Below are positions 29,001 through 36,474 of a stretch of DNA of 64,000 bases, one piece after another. Origin of the DNA: Burkholderiaceae bacterium. GTDB taxonomy: Bacteria; Pseudomonadota; Gammaproteobacteria; Burkholderiales; Burkholderiaceae_B. Position numbers and translations under genes: made by a program. Below the pieces are notes generated by a model, which ran no database searches, was not told the origin of the DNA, and saw only the letters and a list, made by a program, of their open reading frames with translations. Numbering within the stretch: position 1 is the stretch's first letter; every line of letters starts with the position of its first letter. The stretch lies in contig JAGOAJ010000003.1 in NCBI GenBank assembly GCA_017983955.1, positions 62,001-126,000 of the forward strand. The letters are read 5' to 3'.

Positions 29001-29847
29001 GTACCCCAAGGCCTATGGGCTCATCGACGCGTATCACGGGAACAATGAGTTCTTCAGCACCATGGAGGCTCTGAATGTGCGCCTACCGGAGTCGGAGAAG
29101 CTGCTGGTCGTAGCCGAACCTCTTCTGCAGCAACTCACAGCCAATCTCGTGGTCGTCCATCCGGAGGATGGTGGGTTCGAGTATTTCTATGGCTCACGGT
29201 CCGCTGTGGGGTTTGTTCCGTCGCTCAGATGGCTGTCGGTGACGAGGACAAGGGCGCGAGCGGGAAAGGAGACGTATCGGGCTTGGATTTCTGCTGATTC
29301 TGGTCCGGACGCAGCTGGCACGCTGGACATCGCTCTGGCACGGCTGAGCGGGACGTTCGAAGAGTTTGGCTTCTCAGTCGATACAAACCGTCGCCTACCC
29401 GGCGGCATGTCAGATGCTGGCTTGGTCGTTGTGACCGCGCACGGTGGATTGGCTCAAGAGGGGCGCTATCTACACAGCATCCGGGATGAGGGGAAACTTG
29501 TCGAGCCTCCCTCGGCGCTGGCTGCATCGCTTGCCGACGTGGAGCTTGTCATCCTGTTCGTCTGCAGCGGTGGCCGCATTGACAAACACCCTTGGGGGAA
29601 CCGGACTGTTGGCTTGCCTCGGCAGTTGCTAGACAAAGGAGCTCGAGCTGTTATTGCTTCGCCCTGGCCGCTCGATGTAAAGGTGACCTATACCTGGCTC
29701 GAGCCGTTCATGAATGCATGGAACGCGGGAGTGACGGTTTTGCAAGCCACGAAGGTGGCCAACGAAGTGGTGGCAACGCGGCTGGGTGAAAACCCTCAGT
29801 ACTCGCTAGCCATGAGCGTCTACGGCGATGTGCTGATGACGAAGTGA
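26032..29847 (+). CDS. Large CHAT-domain (caspase-like) protease with repeat region
   Basis: This 1271-residue protein ends in a CHAT domain, the caspase-like cysteine protease fold used by several abortive-infection and gasdermin-type defences. The catalytic dyad is clear: His1137 in VVTAHGG and Cys1178 in ILFVCSGG, with the downstream GARAVIASPWPLDVKVTY strand typical of the family. About 600 residues in the middle are helix-turn-helix repeats of TPR/HEAT style (VDRHDEALALLQQLWPHLE; ARNLAEQILAIGQDTEVRRR). The N terminus (about 1-230) is a mixed domain I do not recognise, likely the sensor or partner-binding part. The ATG follows AGGAAAACGA. The PD-(D/E)XK-like gene starts 116 bp downstream. 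No gasdermin or obvious substrate gene is adjacent. Confidence 0.82.
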   Translation: MMEGGDKDAILTQGFKPGELFKHGFTLESIDLIQGGTFREVIGKMAIFLMWARQSQEGKPLFSRGTIILPPVGVSKVDENAVHEVLAAGLEALRGSSPDDRERAFLKKYFRVMHCVTLEAADLAELVFRESDGCLVAVADGSKYRDASVSLPAPVGLSGVRTAEDQWVPHVAGLCERCVAAVRQTGSYAFIHVDETPPQNPELEAMLVAIEDCYPVFIRVQDDPEEVVIRCAPHWVSLALGGKLDDAVSEIQALTISESSRLHLMLQLMYRVDRHDEALALLQQLWPHLESFEKGKVVQIARIAYKCGDDVAARQLLPRDPMGCDEEMWLEEGLDLATELQEDELITRYDAQLAALFPNSERLRENRDRRLLLNCREVSVHRGHVFTTAGFSARHLEILDAVTMPAPHYDELIEKATKWDKEWLELAAICCAMHALTVDKNLDAIESGSLITSSPLYGRQATQIVLSATRALMLEGGVSQEEREYYRYPLMAAVRFLAQHPEDKDVRASFSRLLSVEACGELGLPVIAVTMLDLASVGVSLAKGPSETQADSVSGDEKTDEDATEAALMRCMEWIAERGYGEFGVTVVPRGLVGTYADRVIRLISQMMLHAGGIEGQDMELQTMSQLVLVASAVRPYATTERDEDLRLLRLLAGHYTVAGRFQYARNLAEQILAIGQDTEVRRRLAWFAFADVYQRCRNPIDALVGLACAFATDTPVEKADLWQEVYTVIRVLRDLGMTEFASKFLPALKTLIADLGYDPETDPRIVSTELGLRVVKISRLDAQGVSTLIDDIVKACGRAKDKSDVLPLVVLFGQVVRAADERSIAVPMEARRLLAVLVGRVGARESELVETTSSLVPTTYQVVSMFNSVERAMFGGDAATDLEVVGMAARRLLIEPGDAAETGKASTLAVELLADQTMNLFGSPPDLTEDWALQYALSLNDEGLDVAFMALNNAGELSVTLVSKGKAKVIEQPKHEKSFHRRMQAWLGKYPKAYGLIDAYHGNNEFFSTMEALNVRLPESEKLLVVAEPLLQQLTANLVVVHPEDGGFEYFYGSRSAVGFVPSLRWLSVTRTRARAGKETYRAWISADSGPDAAGTLDIALARLSGTFEEFGFSVDTNRRLPGGMSDAGLVVVTAHGGLAQEGRYLHSIRDEGKLVEPPSALAASLADVELVILFVCSGGRIDKHPWGNRTVGLPRQLLDKGARAVIASPWPLDVKVTYTWLEPFMNAWNAGVTVLQATKVANEVVATRLGENPQYSLAMSVYGDVLMTK

Positions 29848-29963
29848 ACAAGCTTCCGCTTTGGGTCGCACTCGGTCATATATCGTTGGCTACAATCGGC
29901 CATTTACAGCCACTCGCAGATGCCAACAAATATAGAGTTATTGAGACCGAGAATGAGTAATCA

Positions 29964-30668
29964 ATGAAACCATTAATCGAATACTGCTGCGGGGCCGTCA
30001 AAGCACTAAATGCTCAATACGAGATGACTAATGTGCTTCGTCACTCTGCCACTGCTGGGTCGGCGCGAGAGCGCCTCATCCAAGATTTTCTTATTGCACA
30101 CCTTCCAGAAATGACCAGTGTAGTGAGTGGAATGATTGTCGACTCCCATGATCGGCGCTCGAAACAGCAAGATATCGTATTAATGTTGAAATCCATGCCA
30201 CGGCTACCGTTTTCTAGCGGCCACGACCTGATTTTTCAGGAGGGAACCGTTGCAGTATTCGAAATCAAGACTGACGTCACGCCATCTGTTCTTGAGGCGA
30301 TCGCTCCCAATATTGAGAGCGTTCGAGCGCTAAAATCGAGCACATTGGAGGCCGTCAATCTGGGAGATCTAGACTGGCCTTACGCGAGGATATTGAGCGT
30401 TGTTCTCACATATGGAGGTTCTGCTTTGGAAAGCATTGAGTCTAAGCTCAAAGAACTGCAAGATACGGGCCAACCAGATGTCTACTTGGATCTCACGAAA
30501 GGAATTCTTGTTAAGAACGAGGGCTTGCTGTTTAGCCAAGATGGCTCCAATCCGTACCTTCGATTCGACGATCCCGCCATAGGTCTTGCACGCTTGCTTG
30601 CACTGTTGTCGAAAGTGACCGGTCGCTTAATAATGCGTAGTGTGCGATGGGACGCATATATCTCATGA
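29964..30668 (+). CDS. PD-(D/E)XK-like protein, DUF6602-like
   Basis: This 234-residue protein has the layout of a small restriction-endonuclease-like domain: an N-terminal helix with SARERLIQDFLIAHLP, then SKQQDIVLML with Asp70, and VAVFEIKTDVTP with Glu100-Ile-Lys102. The D...ExK arrangement suggests a metal-dependent nuclease. The overall pattern (helix, G-M-I-V-D strand, D-I-V strand, E-I-K strand) matches what I know of DUF6602, although I could not search. It is downstream of the CHAT gene on the same strand with a 116-bp gap, so a two-gene unit is possible but not certain. The ATG lacks a strong ribosome site. Confidence 0.6.
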   Translation: MKPLIEYCCGAVKALNAQYEMTNVLRHSATAGSARERLIQDFLIAHLPEMTSVVSGMIVDSHDRRSKQQDIVLMLKSMPRLPFSSGHDLIFQEGTVAVFEIKTDVTPSVLEAIAPNIESVRALKSSTLEAVNLGDLDWPYARILSVVLTYGGSALESIESKLKELQDTGQPDVYLDLTKGILVKNEGLLFSQDGSNPYLRFDDPAIGLARLLALLSKVTGRLIMRSVRWDAYIS

Positions 30669-30769
30669 CTACCGCAGGCTTAGCATCCACATGCGGGCGA
30701 CTGCCGAACGCACTCGCCTGCCTCGCTGCCAACAAGTCTGCCACTCCAGGGGCCGCTATGGGTCGGTCT

Positions 30770-31148
30770 TGTTGAAGAAGGGGGACGACATCAGTCGCAG
30801 CCCAGTCAACCAAGCGAGAACGGATCTCTTTGCTCCACTTTTTTTCCTGAAACTTGCTCGCTGGGAGTGGATCGTTTGTGTCGCCGATCAGATCGGGCGC
30901 AATGGCTCGGATGTCGTAGGTGAGATTTACATTTTCGGAGAAACGTGAATGACACCATAAGCCTTCGACAAGGAGGTGCCGCCTGTGAATACCAGGTGTG
31001 AAGCATAGGGAGCGGTGAAAATGTGTCGCAACGACCATACTACCCAGACATCTTTTTCCAACAGATGAGGAGGGCGCCCCGACATGTGGGTAGCCCGCTC
31101 AAGCGCTTCCAGGCGATCATTGATGGAAAGACTGAAGAACTCAGCCAT
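30770..31148 (-). pseudogene. AbiEii-type nucleotidyltransferase toxin, frameshifted and truncated
   Basis: From ATG 31148 the protein begins as a normal AbiEii-family toxin (MAEFFSLSINDRLEALERA; LLEKDVWVVWSLRHIF; LVFTGGTSLSKAYGVI), including the GG-S nucleotide-binding motif. Near 30945-30950 one base appears to be missing: the frame then ends in HVSPKM, while the true continuation (RFSENVNLTYDIRAIAPDL) is in another frame. The rest of the roughly 300-residue toxin is also absent, ending around 30770. The start overlaps the DUF6088 gene by eight bases, as expected of an AbiE-like pair. The toxin should be inactive. Confidence 0.8.
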
Positions 31149-31737
31149 GGGACACCAGAGCGCTGATTTCCTGTGCCATCCAGGTCGGTAGACGTGCACG
31201 TGCTGAAGTCACTTTTTCCATTTCAGCGGGTGATAGTTTGGCGCGCAACGTACGTATTGCCTTACCGGATCTTTCTGGTCCCAGCCAGGCCAGTGCACGC
31301 ACCATATCGCCAGCGGCGCGGCCGGGGTAAATCAATTGCCATTCCGGTGCATGTCGCAGTTCTACTTTTTGTGCCCCGAGCGTCAAGCGTCGGCTTGGGC
31401 CGGAGGTCAGGTAGATGGCCTGCATAGGAACTTGTGCTGTGAGGCCGAGTGCATTGGCAGAGGACGCACCGTGCGGCACGATGACTTCGCCACGTTGCTT
31501 AGCCAGATTTTCGACCATCTTGGCTGTTGAGGGCGCACGGGTGCCAAAGCGGTTTTCGATCGGCAACACATAGATGCCACGGCCCGCACGCAACAAACGA
31601 CCGCGCTGAACGAGGCGGGACAGGGCCTGATCTACGGCAGCGCGGTTGCCCAGATGCAGTAACTCTTTTGCGACCAAAGGCGCGCCCTCCGGTAAACCGG
31701 TAGCGTGCTCAAGTATTTTTTGGGAAAGAGTCTGCAT
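31141..31737 (-). CDS. DUF6088 / AbiEi-like antitoxin of a broken pair
   Basis: This is a 198-residue protein of the AbiEi-like antitoxin group (DUF6088 by recognition). The N-terminal winged helix-turn-helix is AAVDQALSRLVQRGRLLRAGRGIYVLP. The second domain contains SANALGLTAQVPMQAIYLTSG and ALAWLGPERSGKAIRTL, and the protein ends in a helix. Its role is to block a nucleotidyltransferase toxin and repress the operon. The start ATG 31737 has a perfect AGGAGG nine bases upstream; upstream in-frame codons are not family-like. The downstream toxin gene is frameshifted and cut, so the antitoxin is now unpaired. Confidence 0.8.
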   Translation of the reverse strand: MQTLSQKILEHATGLPEGAPLVAKELLHLGNRAAVDQALSRLVQRGRLLRAGRGIYVLPIENRFGTRAPSTAKMVENLAKQRGEVIVPHGASSANALGLTAQVPMQAIYLTSGPSRRLTLGAQKVELRHAPEWQLIYPGRAAGDMVRALAWLGPERSGKAIRTLRAKLSPAEMEKVTSARARLPTWMAQEISALVSHG

Positions 31738-31897
31738 AAGGCTGCCTCCTGACTGGTAGAAATATAGCAAAGTTTCTGGCACTTTTCAGGATGAGCGGAG
31801 GACCATAGGACTTGTAAGTATCATGGATGGTCTTGGGAGTCTTTACCGTTGCTGAACACAACTTTGGTGTGCTGTAAGCTCATCACCTTGCGCGACG

Positions 31898-31980
31898 ACG
31901 CTGATTCCGCATCTGCTGGAGGCGCTGATGGTGAGGGGTAGAGGGTTCAGGCGAAGGCAACAGTTCGGAGCTGAATTTTA
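31898..31980 (+). pseudogene. DUF2274 gene, copy 3, 3' end only
   Basis: The frame ending at TAG 31978-31980 reads TLIPHLLEALMVRGRGFRRR, which matches the end of the two other DUF2274 copies (TLIPHMLEAFMAGDRGF). Only about 27 codons remain. The AbiE operon begins directly downstream, with its promoter inside the next 50 bp. Confidence 0.7.
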
Positions 31981-31994
31981 GAAAATTTATTTGA

Positions 31995-32030
31995 ATCGTA
32001 GTTTAACTACGATCATTAGGATGATATAAA
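31995..32030 (+). promoter_or_regulatory. Promoter with palindromic operator of the abiE operon
   Basis: A perfect 9+1+9 inverted repeat, atcgtagtttaactacgat, lies at 31995-32013, followed by a TATAAA -10 box at 32025-32030. The palindrome covers the expected -35 position (tttaac, 32002-32007). AbiEi proteins are known to repress their own operon by binding inverted repeats in the promoter, so this is the likely AbiEi operator. The abiEi ATG is 55 bp beyond it. Confidence 0.65.
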
Positions 32031-32067
32031 ATTGACAGTTATTTAGAAAAAATGCTTCAATCGGGGT

Positions 32068-32805
32068 ATGGCTACGACTAATCAAAGCAAACTAAACGCA
32101 CTTTACACCAAACTTGCGCCAGGTATGCCACTGACCTCTGAGGATTTGGCGAGATTGGGCATTTCCGCAGACTTGGCCGTTCACTACGTTAAGGCAGGTT
32201 GGCTCACGCGGCTCGCACGGGGAGTGTACTGTCGTCCGAACGATACCTTGGCCCTTCATCCCAGTCTGTTGTTATTGCAGCGCCGGTTTGAAGGGCTGCA
32301 TGTCGGCGGCAAATCGGCACTAGATTGGTATGGCGTTCGCCAGTACGTGTCGCAGAAGCCGGTGCTGCACCTATATGGATGGGCGACGGGGCGACTACCG
32401 GAGTGGTTCACAGAGCGTTTTCCAGCCGAGTACCACCGCAAACGCTTGTTTAACGAGCAGCCTGGCGCGTTGCTGCATGTCGGGCCCTTCGAGAAGCGCG
32501 TCGGCGCGCCGCACGTGTCAGCACCGGAGCGGGCATTGCTAGAACTGCTGAGTGAAGTCGGTGTGCGTCAGCCGTTGCAGGAGGCCCGTGAACTTGTCGA
32601 AAGCGCTTACAGCTTGCGTGCTGACATACTACGTGAGCTATTACAGCGTTGCACCAGCGTCAAAACCGTTCGGCTGTGCCTTCAGCTTGGCAGCGAAGTA
32701 TCGGTGCCCTGGGTGGCTAAACTCGACCCGGCCGCACTGCCGACTGGTAGCGATCGACCCTGGGTGTCTCGCTCGGCCGACGGCTTGCTGGTGCTCAAGC
32801 CATGA
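32068..32805 (+). CDS. abiEi: AbiEi antitoxin of the type IV AbiE system
   Basis: This 245-residue antitoxin and transcriptional repressor has an N-terminal winged helix (LTSEDLARLGISADLAVHYV; GWLTRLARGVYCRPND) and the C-terminal AbiEi domain (GGKSALDWYGVRQYV; LHLYGWATGRLPEWF; VSAPERALLELLSEVGVRQP), which neutralises the toxin without stable binding. Its last four bases overlap the toxin start (ATGA). The palindrome at 31995 is its likely operator. AbiE gives phage resistance by abortive infection and also stabilises mobile elements. The gene is intact and in normal order with abiEii. Confidence 0.92.
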   Translation: MATTNQSKLNALYTKLAPGMPLTSEDLARLGISADLAVHYVKAGWLTRLARGVYCRPNDTLALHPSLLLLQRRFEGLHVGGKSALDWYGVRQYVSQKPVLHLYGWATGRLPEWFTERFPAEYHRKRLFNEQPGALLHVGPFEKRVGAPHVSAPERALLELLSEVGVRQPLQEARELVESAYSLRADILRELLQRCTSVKTVRLCLQLGSEVSVPWVAKLDPAALPTGSDRPWVSRSADGLLVLKP

Positions 32806-33743
32806 ATCAAGCCTATCTCGATACGGCACGATTGCTGACGCAGGTGGCGCCATTGGTGTTTGTAGATGACACTTTTGCCTTGAAAGGCGGCACCGCGATC
32901 AACCTGTTCGTGCGCGACATGCCGCGACTGTCGGTTGATCTCGATCTGGTCTTTCCCGACCACACGTTACCGCGTGAAGATGCCTTGGTGCGTATCAACG
33001 AGGCTGTTCGGCAGGCTGCCGAGCGGCTGAAGAAGAGAGGGTTTCAGACGCATGCGCCTGCGGCAGCAGCAGGGGAGACCAAGCTGTTGGTGCGTAATGG
33101 AGCCGTGCAGGTCAAGATCGAAGTCAACTTTGTGATGCGTGGCACTGTGCAGCCAGTGCGTCGCGCTTCGCTCACGCCGGTTGCACGCGACGTATTGATG
33201 GCGGACCTGGAAATCCCCGTAGTGTCGCTAGAGGACGTGTATGGCGGCAAGCTGGTGGCTGCATTGGATCGTCAGCATCCACGCGATTTGTTTGATGTGA
33301 TGCAGCTCTTTGCGCAGGAAGGCATCACGCCCGGCATTCGGCGCGCCTTCGTCGTTTACCTGGCTAGCAGCAATCGGCCCGTCCACGAGGTGTTGTTTCC
33401 GGCATTGCGGGATATTCGGCATGACTACGAGCACAATTTCCATGGCATGACTGCCGAGCCGGTGCCGCTCGATGCATTGCTTGCTGCGCGAGAGCGCATG
33501 ATATCCGAGGTCCAACAGAACCTGGACGACAATGAGCGGCGTTTTTTACTCTCCCTAGTCGGTGCAGCGCCAGAGTGGTTATTGCTGGATATCGACCATC
33601 TCGAACACCTGCCCGGCGTACGTTGGAAGTTGCGCAATCTGGTGCAGTTGCAAAAAACCAATCGGAAGAAGTTTGCCGAACAGGCCGATGCCTTGGCAGC
33701 AAGATTTGCCTCCATCACATTTCCAAGCACAGGAAAGGAGTAA
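32802..33743 (+). CDS. abiEii: AbiEii nucleotidyltransferase toxin
   Basis: This 313-residue toxin has the polymerase-beta-type nucleotidyltransferase fold. The motif set is present: KGGTAINLF (residues 28-36), the metal-binding pair D46-x-D48 in SVDLDLVF, the strand VQVKIEVNF, and SLEDVYGGKLVAALDRQHPRDLFDV, the conserved lysine and DLFD region. AbiEii-family toxins add nucleotides to tRNA acceptor ends or bind GTP and halt growth. It is coupled to abiEi by a four-base overlap. The next gene starts two bases after its stop, which is unusual, since AbiE systems normally have only two genes. Confidence 0.93.
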   Translation: MNQAYLDTARLLTQVAPLVFVDDTFALKGGTAINLFVRDMPRLSVDLDLVFPDHTLPREDALVRINEAVRQAAERLKKRGFQTHAPAAAAGETKLLVRNGAVQVKIEVNFVMRGTVQPVRRASLTPVARDVLMADLEIPVVSLEDVYGGKLVAALDRQHPRDLFDVMQLFAQEGITPGIRRAFVVYLASSNRPVHEVLFPALRDIRHDYEHNFHGMTAEPVPLDALLAARERMISEVQQNLDDNERRFLLSLVGAAPEWLLLDIDHLEHLPGVRWKLRNLVQLQKTNRKKFAEQADALAARFASITFPSTGKE

Positions 33744-33745
33744 GC

Positions 33746-34429
33746 ATGGAAGTCCTGTATTTTCTCAAAGATCGCACGAGGCTTATTCGTCAGTACTACG
33801 AGTGCGCGGCGCAGCCCTTCATCGAGATCATGAGGAAGATCGAAGCGAAGGAGGAGCCTTACGTTCCTCCGTACAGCGAGGACGGGGAACCCGCTTTTCT
33901 CAGTGAATGGATTGATGCGAGTGAACTGTTGGAGGTCACGGGTCGCTGCTGTATCTCCATGCTATCCGCGTCGCTGCAGCTCTACTTCAGGACTTGGGAA
34001 CGCCAATTGGGGCTGAGTTGCGGAAAGGAGTTTGCGGCTGCGTTTAAGAAGGAAGGGCTAGTGCGGGGCTATCAGACTTGCTTGGGCGACAAAGTTGGAA
34101 TCGATTGGAGTCGCTGTCCAGCCGACCTCTCCATCATCGAGCAAGTGATACTTGCGCGGAACCGTGACCAGCATCCCGAAAGCATTACGACGGTCAGAAT
34201 AACCCATGCCGAAAAGGACTGGAAAAGCTATCCGCAACCGTTCTTTCTGAGCGAGCGGGAAAGCGATCTATTTCAAGACAGCGATGACGCGAGCTGGTTA
34301 ATGTCGCCGTCGCTTCATGTTTCGCGGGACAAACTGATGACTGCTATCGACCAAGTAGAGTGCTTGTGCGAATGGCTCGAAGAAAAGATGTTTGATGCCA
34401 AGTATCCTTCGCGGATGCGTCGCGATTGA
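33746..34429 (+). CDS. HEPN-motif protein in the abiE operon
   Basis: This 227-residue, mostly helical protein starts two bases after abiEii with AAAGGAG six bases before ATG 33746. It contains IEQVILARNRDQHPESITTV, with R138-N-R-D-Q-H143, an RNxxxH motif in a helix-loop context as in HEPN ribonucleases. The N-terminal half has acidic and aromatic patches (KIEAKEEPYVPPYSEDGEPA). No named family is recognised. Tight spacing to abiEii and to the next gene shows a single four-gene transcript, so the protein may modify or extend the AbiE system, or may have been added as an independent defence unit. Confidence 0.65.
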   Translation: MEVLYFLKDRTRLIRQYYECAAQPFIEIMRKIEAKEEPYVPPYSEDGEPAFLSEWIDASELLEVTGRCCISMLSASLQLYFRTWERQLGLSCGKEFAAAFKKEGLVRGYQTCLGDKVGIDWSRCPADLSIIEQVILARNRDQHPESITTVRITHAEKDWKSYPQPFFLSERESDLFQDSDDASWLMSPSLHVSRDKLMTAIDQVECLCEWLEEKMFDAKYPSRMRRD

Positions 34430-34441
34430 ATAGGAGGATGT

Positions 34442-36154
34442 GTGCTCCAAATTGCCACTGGAAAGTTGTTTACTAGACCTGCGGGCAGGGAAAACCTTTT
34501 GCGAGGCATGCTCTATACGAACGCCATCCTCGCCCGAGAGAATACTGTCGACACAGTCGCAGGACGACTGTTGCCGTCGTCGAGCTATTCGATACGTCCC
34601 GCTGTCCTGGTTTCCGAGTTCACTGAGCGCATGGAAGGTGAGGAACTAAAGCCGGGAGTGATTGCCTCCTCCGGCGTCGAGCCCTATCTTCAAGACTATT
34701 CGGTGGTGGTGTCTTTTTCGTTGAACTGTGTTTGTACGCCTGACGTTGATTTGGCCCGGAGACTGACCACCGGGCAGCGCGGACTGGTTACGAGGGTTAC
34801 TCCGCAGACGCTTGTCCGCAGGTTTTTCGATGGGGATATCTGGTGTAAGCCAGATGAATTGAAGTTTCTGGAAGATTTTGTTGAGAAGCTCATCGGACTG
34901 CCGCGACGCACCTTTCTAGGAGTGATGCGTGCGATTCGAACTTACGTCAACGGTATGCATCGCATTGCCGATGATCTGGAGTTGGCTTACACGTTACTTG
35001 TTGCCTCCGTGGAATCGCTCGCCCAAGATTTTGACGACCATAAGAGCGACTGGGAATCGTTTGATGAGCGCAAGCGAAAGGAGGTCGATGAGGCGTTGTC
35101 TGGGGCAGATGAAGTGATTGCGCAACGTGTCAGAGAGGCGCTATTGAGAGTTGAACACGTCGCGTTGGCGCGTCGCTTTCGAGAGTTCGCTGTGGCACAT
35201 ACTCCGTCCACGTACTTTCGGCAGGCTTCCGACACTGCCAATGAACCTTTGCTGGGAAGATCGGATCTTGCAGAAGTGCTCGGTACGGCCTACCAATCGC
35301 GATCCAAATATGTGCATCAACTCCGACAGCTACCGCATTCCGTGACATTGGGGCATTCCCAAGGCGAGACTGCCATTAACGGTCGGACCACGCATCTGAC
35401 GCTTCAAGGACTGTCGCGTTTGATGCGTAGTGTCATCATTGAATTTGTCATGCGTCAGCCTACAATACTGCATGAACCATATGACTACCATCTGGAACGA
35501 AGTGGCGTTGTTCAAATGCGCATGGCGCCGCAGTACTGGATTGGTCGAGCTGAGGGTGACATTACGAAAGCTGGTCGCGATAAGTTGGAGGGGTTTCTAC
35601 AGCAGATTGCATCTTGCCTTCTCAGAAAACCTGATGCAGTCGTGACTGATTTGAAGCCTGTGCTAGCAGTGGCTTGTAAGGTTGTTCCTCGTCTGGAGAA
35701 ACGTTTAAGGTTGCCGTACTTGGCTTTGCATGCGCTTTTCAATATGAATGTAGTGAAGCAGGACTCTGCTGACATGCCGCCGGCAATCGAAGCGTTGATT
35801 CAAGAGGAGTTGGGAGAGCCCTCTTCGGAAGCTCTGATTGCCCATGCACTGGCTGGGCAAACCGTGACATGGTCATTGGAAGACCACCGAGTGGTTTTGA
35901 ACACCTATTTCCGTCGGCGCGCTGCTGCTAATGGGCTGAGATTACCTCGGCTGTTTGAAGCAGCAATTACCTTGGAGTTGGCTGAACGACTTCGATGCGC
36001 AGGCGATATGGAAGGATGTCGCGAAGTTGTGGCGCTAGCAGTGGAGAACCATCCTGGACACACAGAGTTGTTGGAGTCCGAGACAAATTTGCTGCCTGAA
36101 GTTCCGATCAATTGGCGCGAGGTTATGCTGCCTCCTGCGGAGCAGCCGCAATAG
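34442..36154 (+). CDS. Large HEPN-motif protein, last gene of the abiE operon
   Basis: This 570-residue protein starts with GTG 34442 four bases after an AGGAGG box. The N terminus (LYTNAILARENTVDTVAGRL) begins a mixed domain. The middle is helical, with ELAYTLLVASVESLAQDFDD, a typical first HEPN helix, and GTAYQSRSKYVHQLRQ, containing R287-S-K-Y-V-H292, the Rx4H motif. This architecture resembles ApeA-like defence proteins, in which an N-terminal sensor controls a C-terminal HEPN RNase, although here another 270 residues follow. It ends the four-gene unit, 12 bp after the previous gene. I do not recognise a specific family. Confidence 0.65.
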   Translation: MLQIATGKLFTRPAGRENLLRGMLYTNAILARENTVDTVAGRLLPSSSYSIRPAVLVSEFTERMEGEELKPGVIASSGVEPYLQDYSVVVSFSLNCVCTPDVDLARRLTTGQRGLVTRVTPQTLVRRFFDGDIWCKPDELKFLEDFVEKLIGLPRRTFLGVMRAIRTYVNGMHRIADDLELAYTLLVASVESLAQDFDDHKSDWESFDERKRKEVDEALSGADEVIAQRVREALLRVEHVALARRFREFAVAHTPSTYFRQASDTANEPLLGRSDLAEVLGTAYQSRSKYVHQLRQLPHSVTLGHSQGETAINGRTTHLTLQGLSRLMRSVIIEFVMRQPTILHEPYDYHLERSGVVQMRMAPQYWIGRAEGDITKAGRDKLEGFLQQIASCLLRKPDAVVTDLKPVLAVACKVVPRLEKRLRLPYLALHALFNMNVVKQDSADMPPAIEALIQEELGEPSSEALIAHALAGQTVTWSLEDHRVVLNTYFRRRAAANGLRLPRLFEAAITLELAERLRCAGDMEGCREVVALAVENHPGHTELLESETNLLPEVPINWREVMLPPAEQPQ

Positions 36155-36474
36155 CAAAGCGCCTGGCACTTGCCCATCCTTGATAGTCCCAGAAGAAAAA
36201 ATTATGCTAGTCCACTACCACCATTGAAAATACAGTTTTGCCCACGTAGCTAACTAAACCGATTGCTCCTCAAGGAAGGAGACAAGGGGAGTTCTCTCCT
36301 GTATCCTTATATTCTGATTGATAATCGTGTTGTTAACGTTTACGCCCCGCAATTCGCTCCATCTCCCGCGCCAGCAAAAGATCTGCGTTTTTGACGGTAA
36401 AAGCGACGATAAAGACACATGTCGATCACACCCAAGTCCTTTAACCATGCGGGTTGCGAGACCTATTGATGATG
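36155..36474. promoter_or_regulatory. Right-end region of the main island with an arm-type repeat
   Basis: These 320 bp hold no gene. At 36392-36402 lies tgacggtaaaa, the same 11-mer found twice near the integrase (8775 and 8846), about 80 bp inside the 36475 att copy. This suggests a right-arm binding site and supports 36484 as the true right end. Confidence 0.5.
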
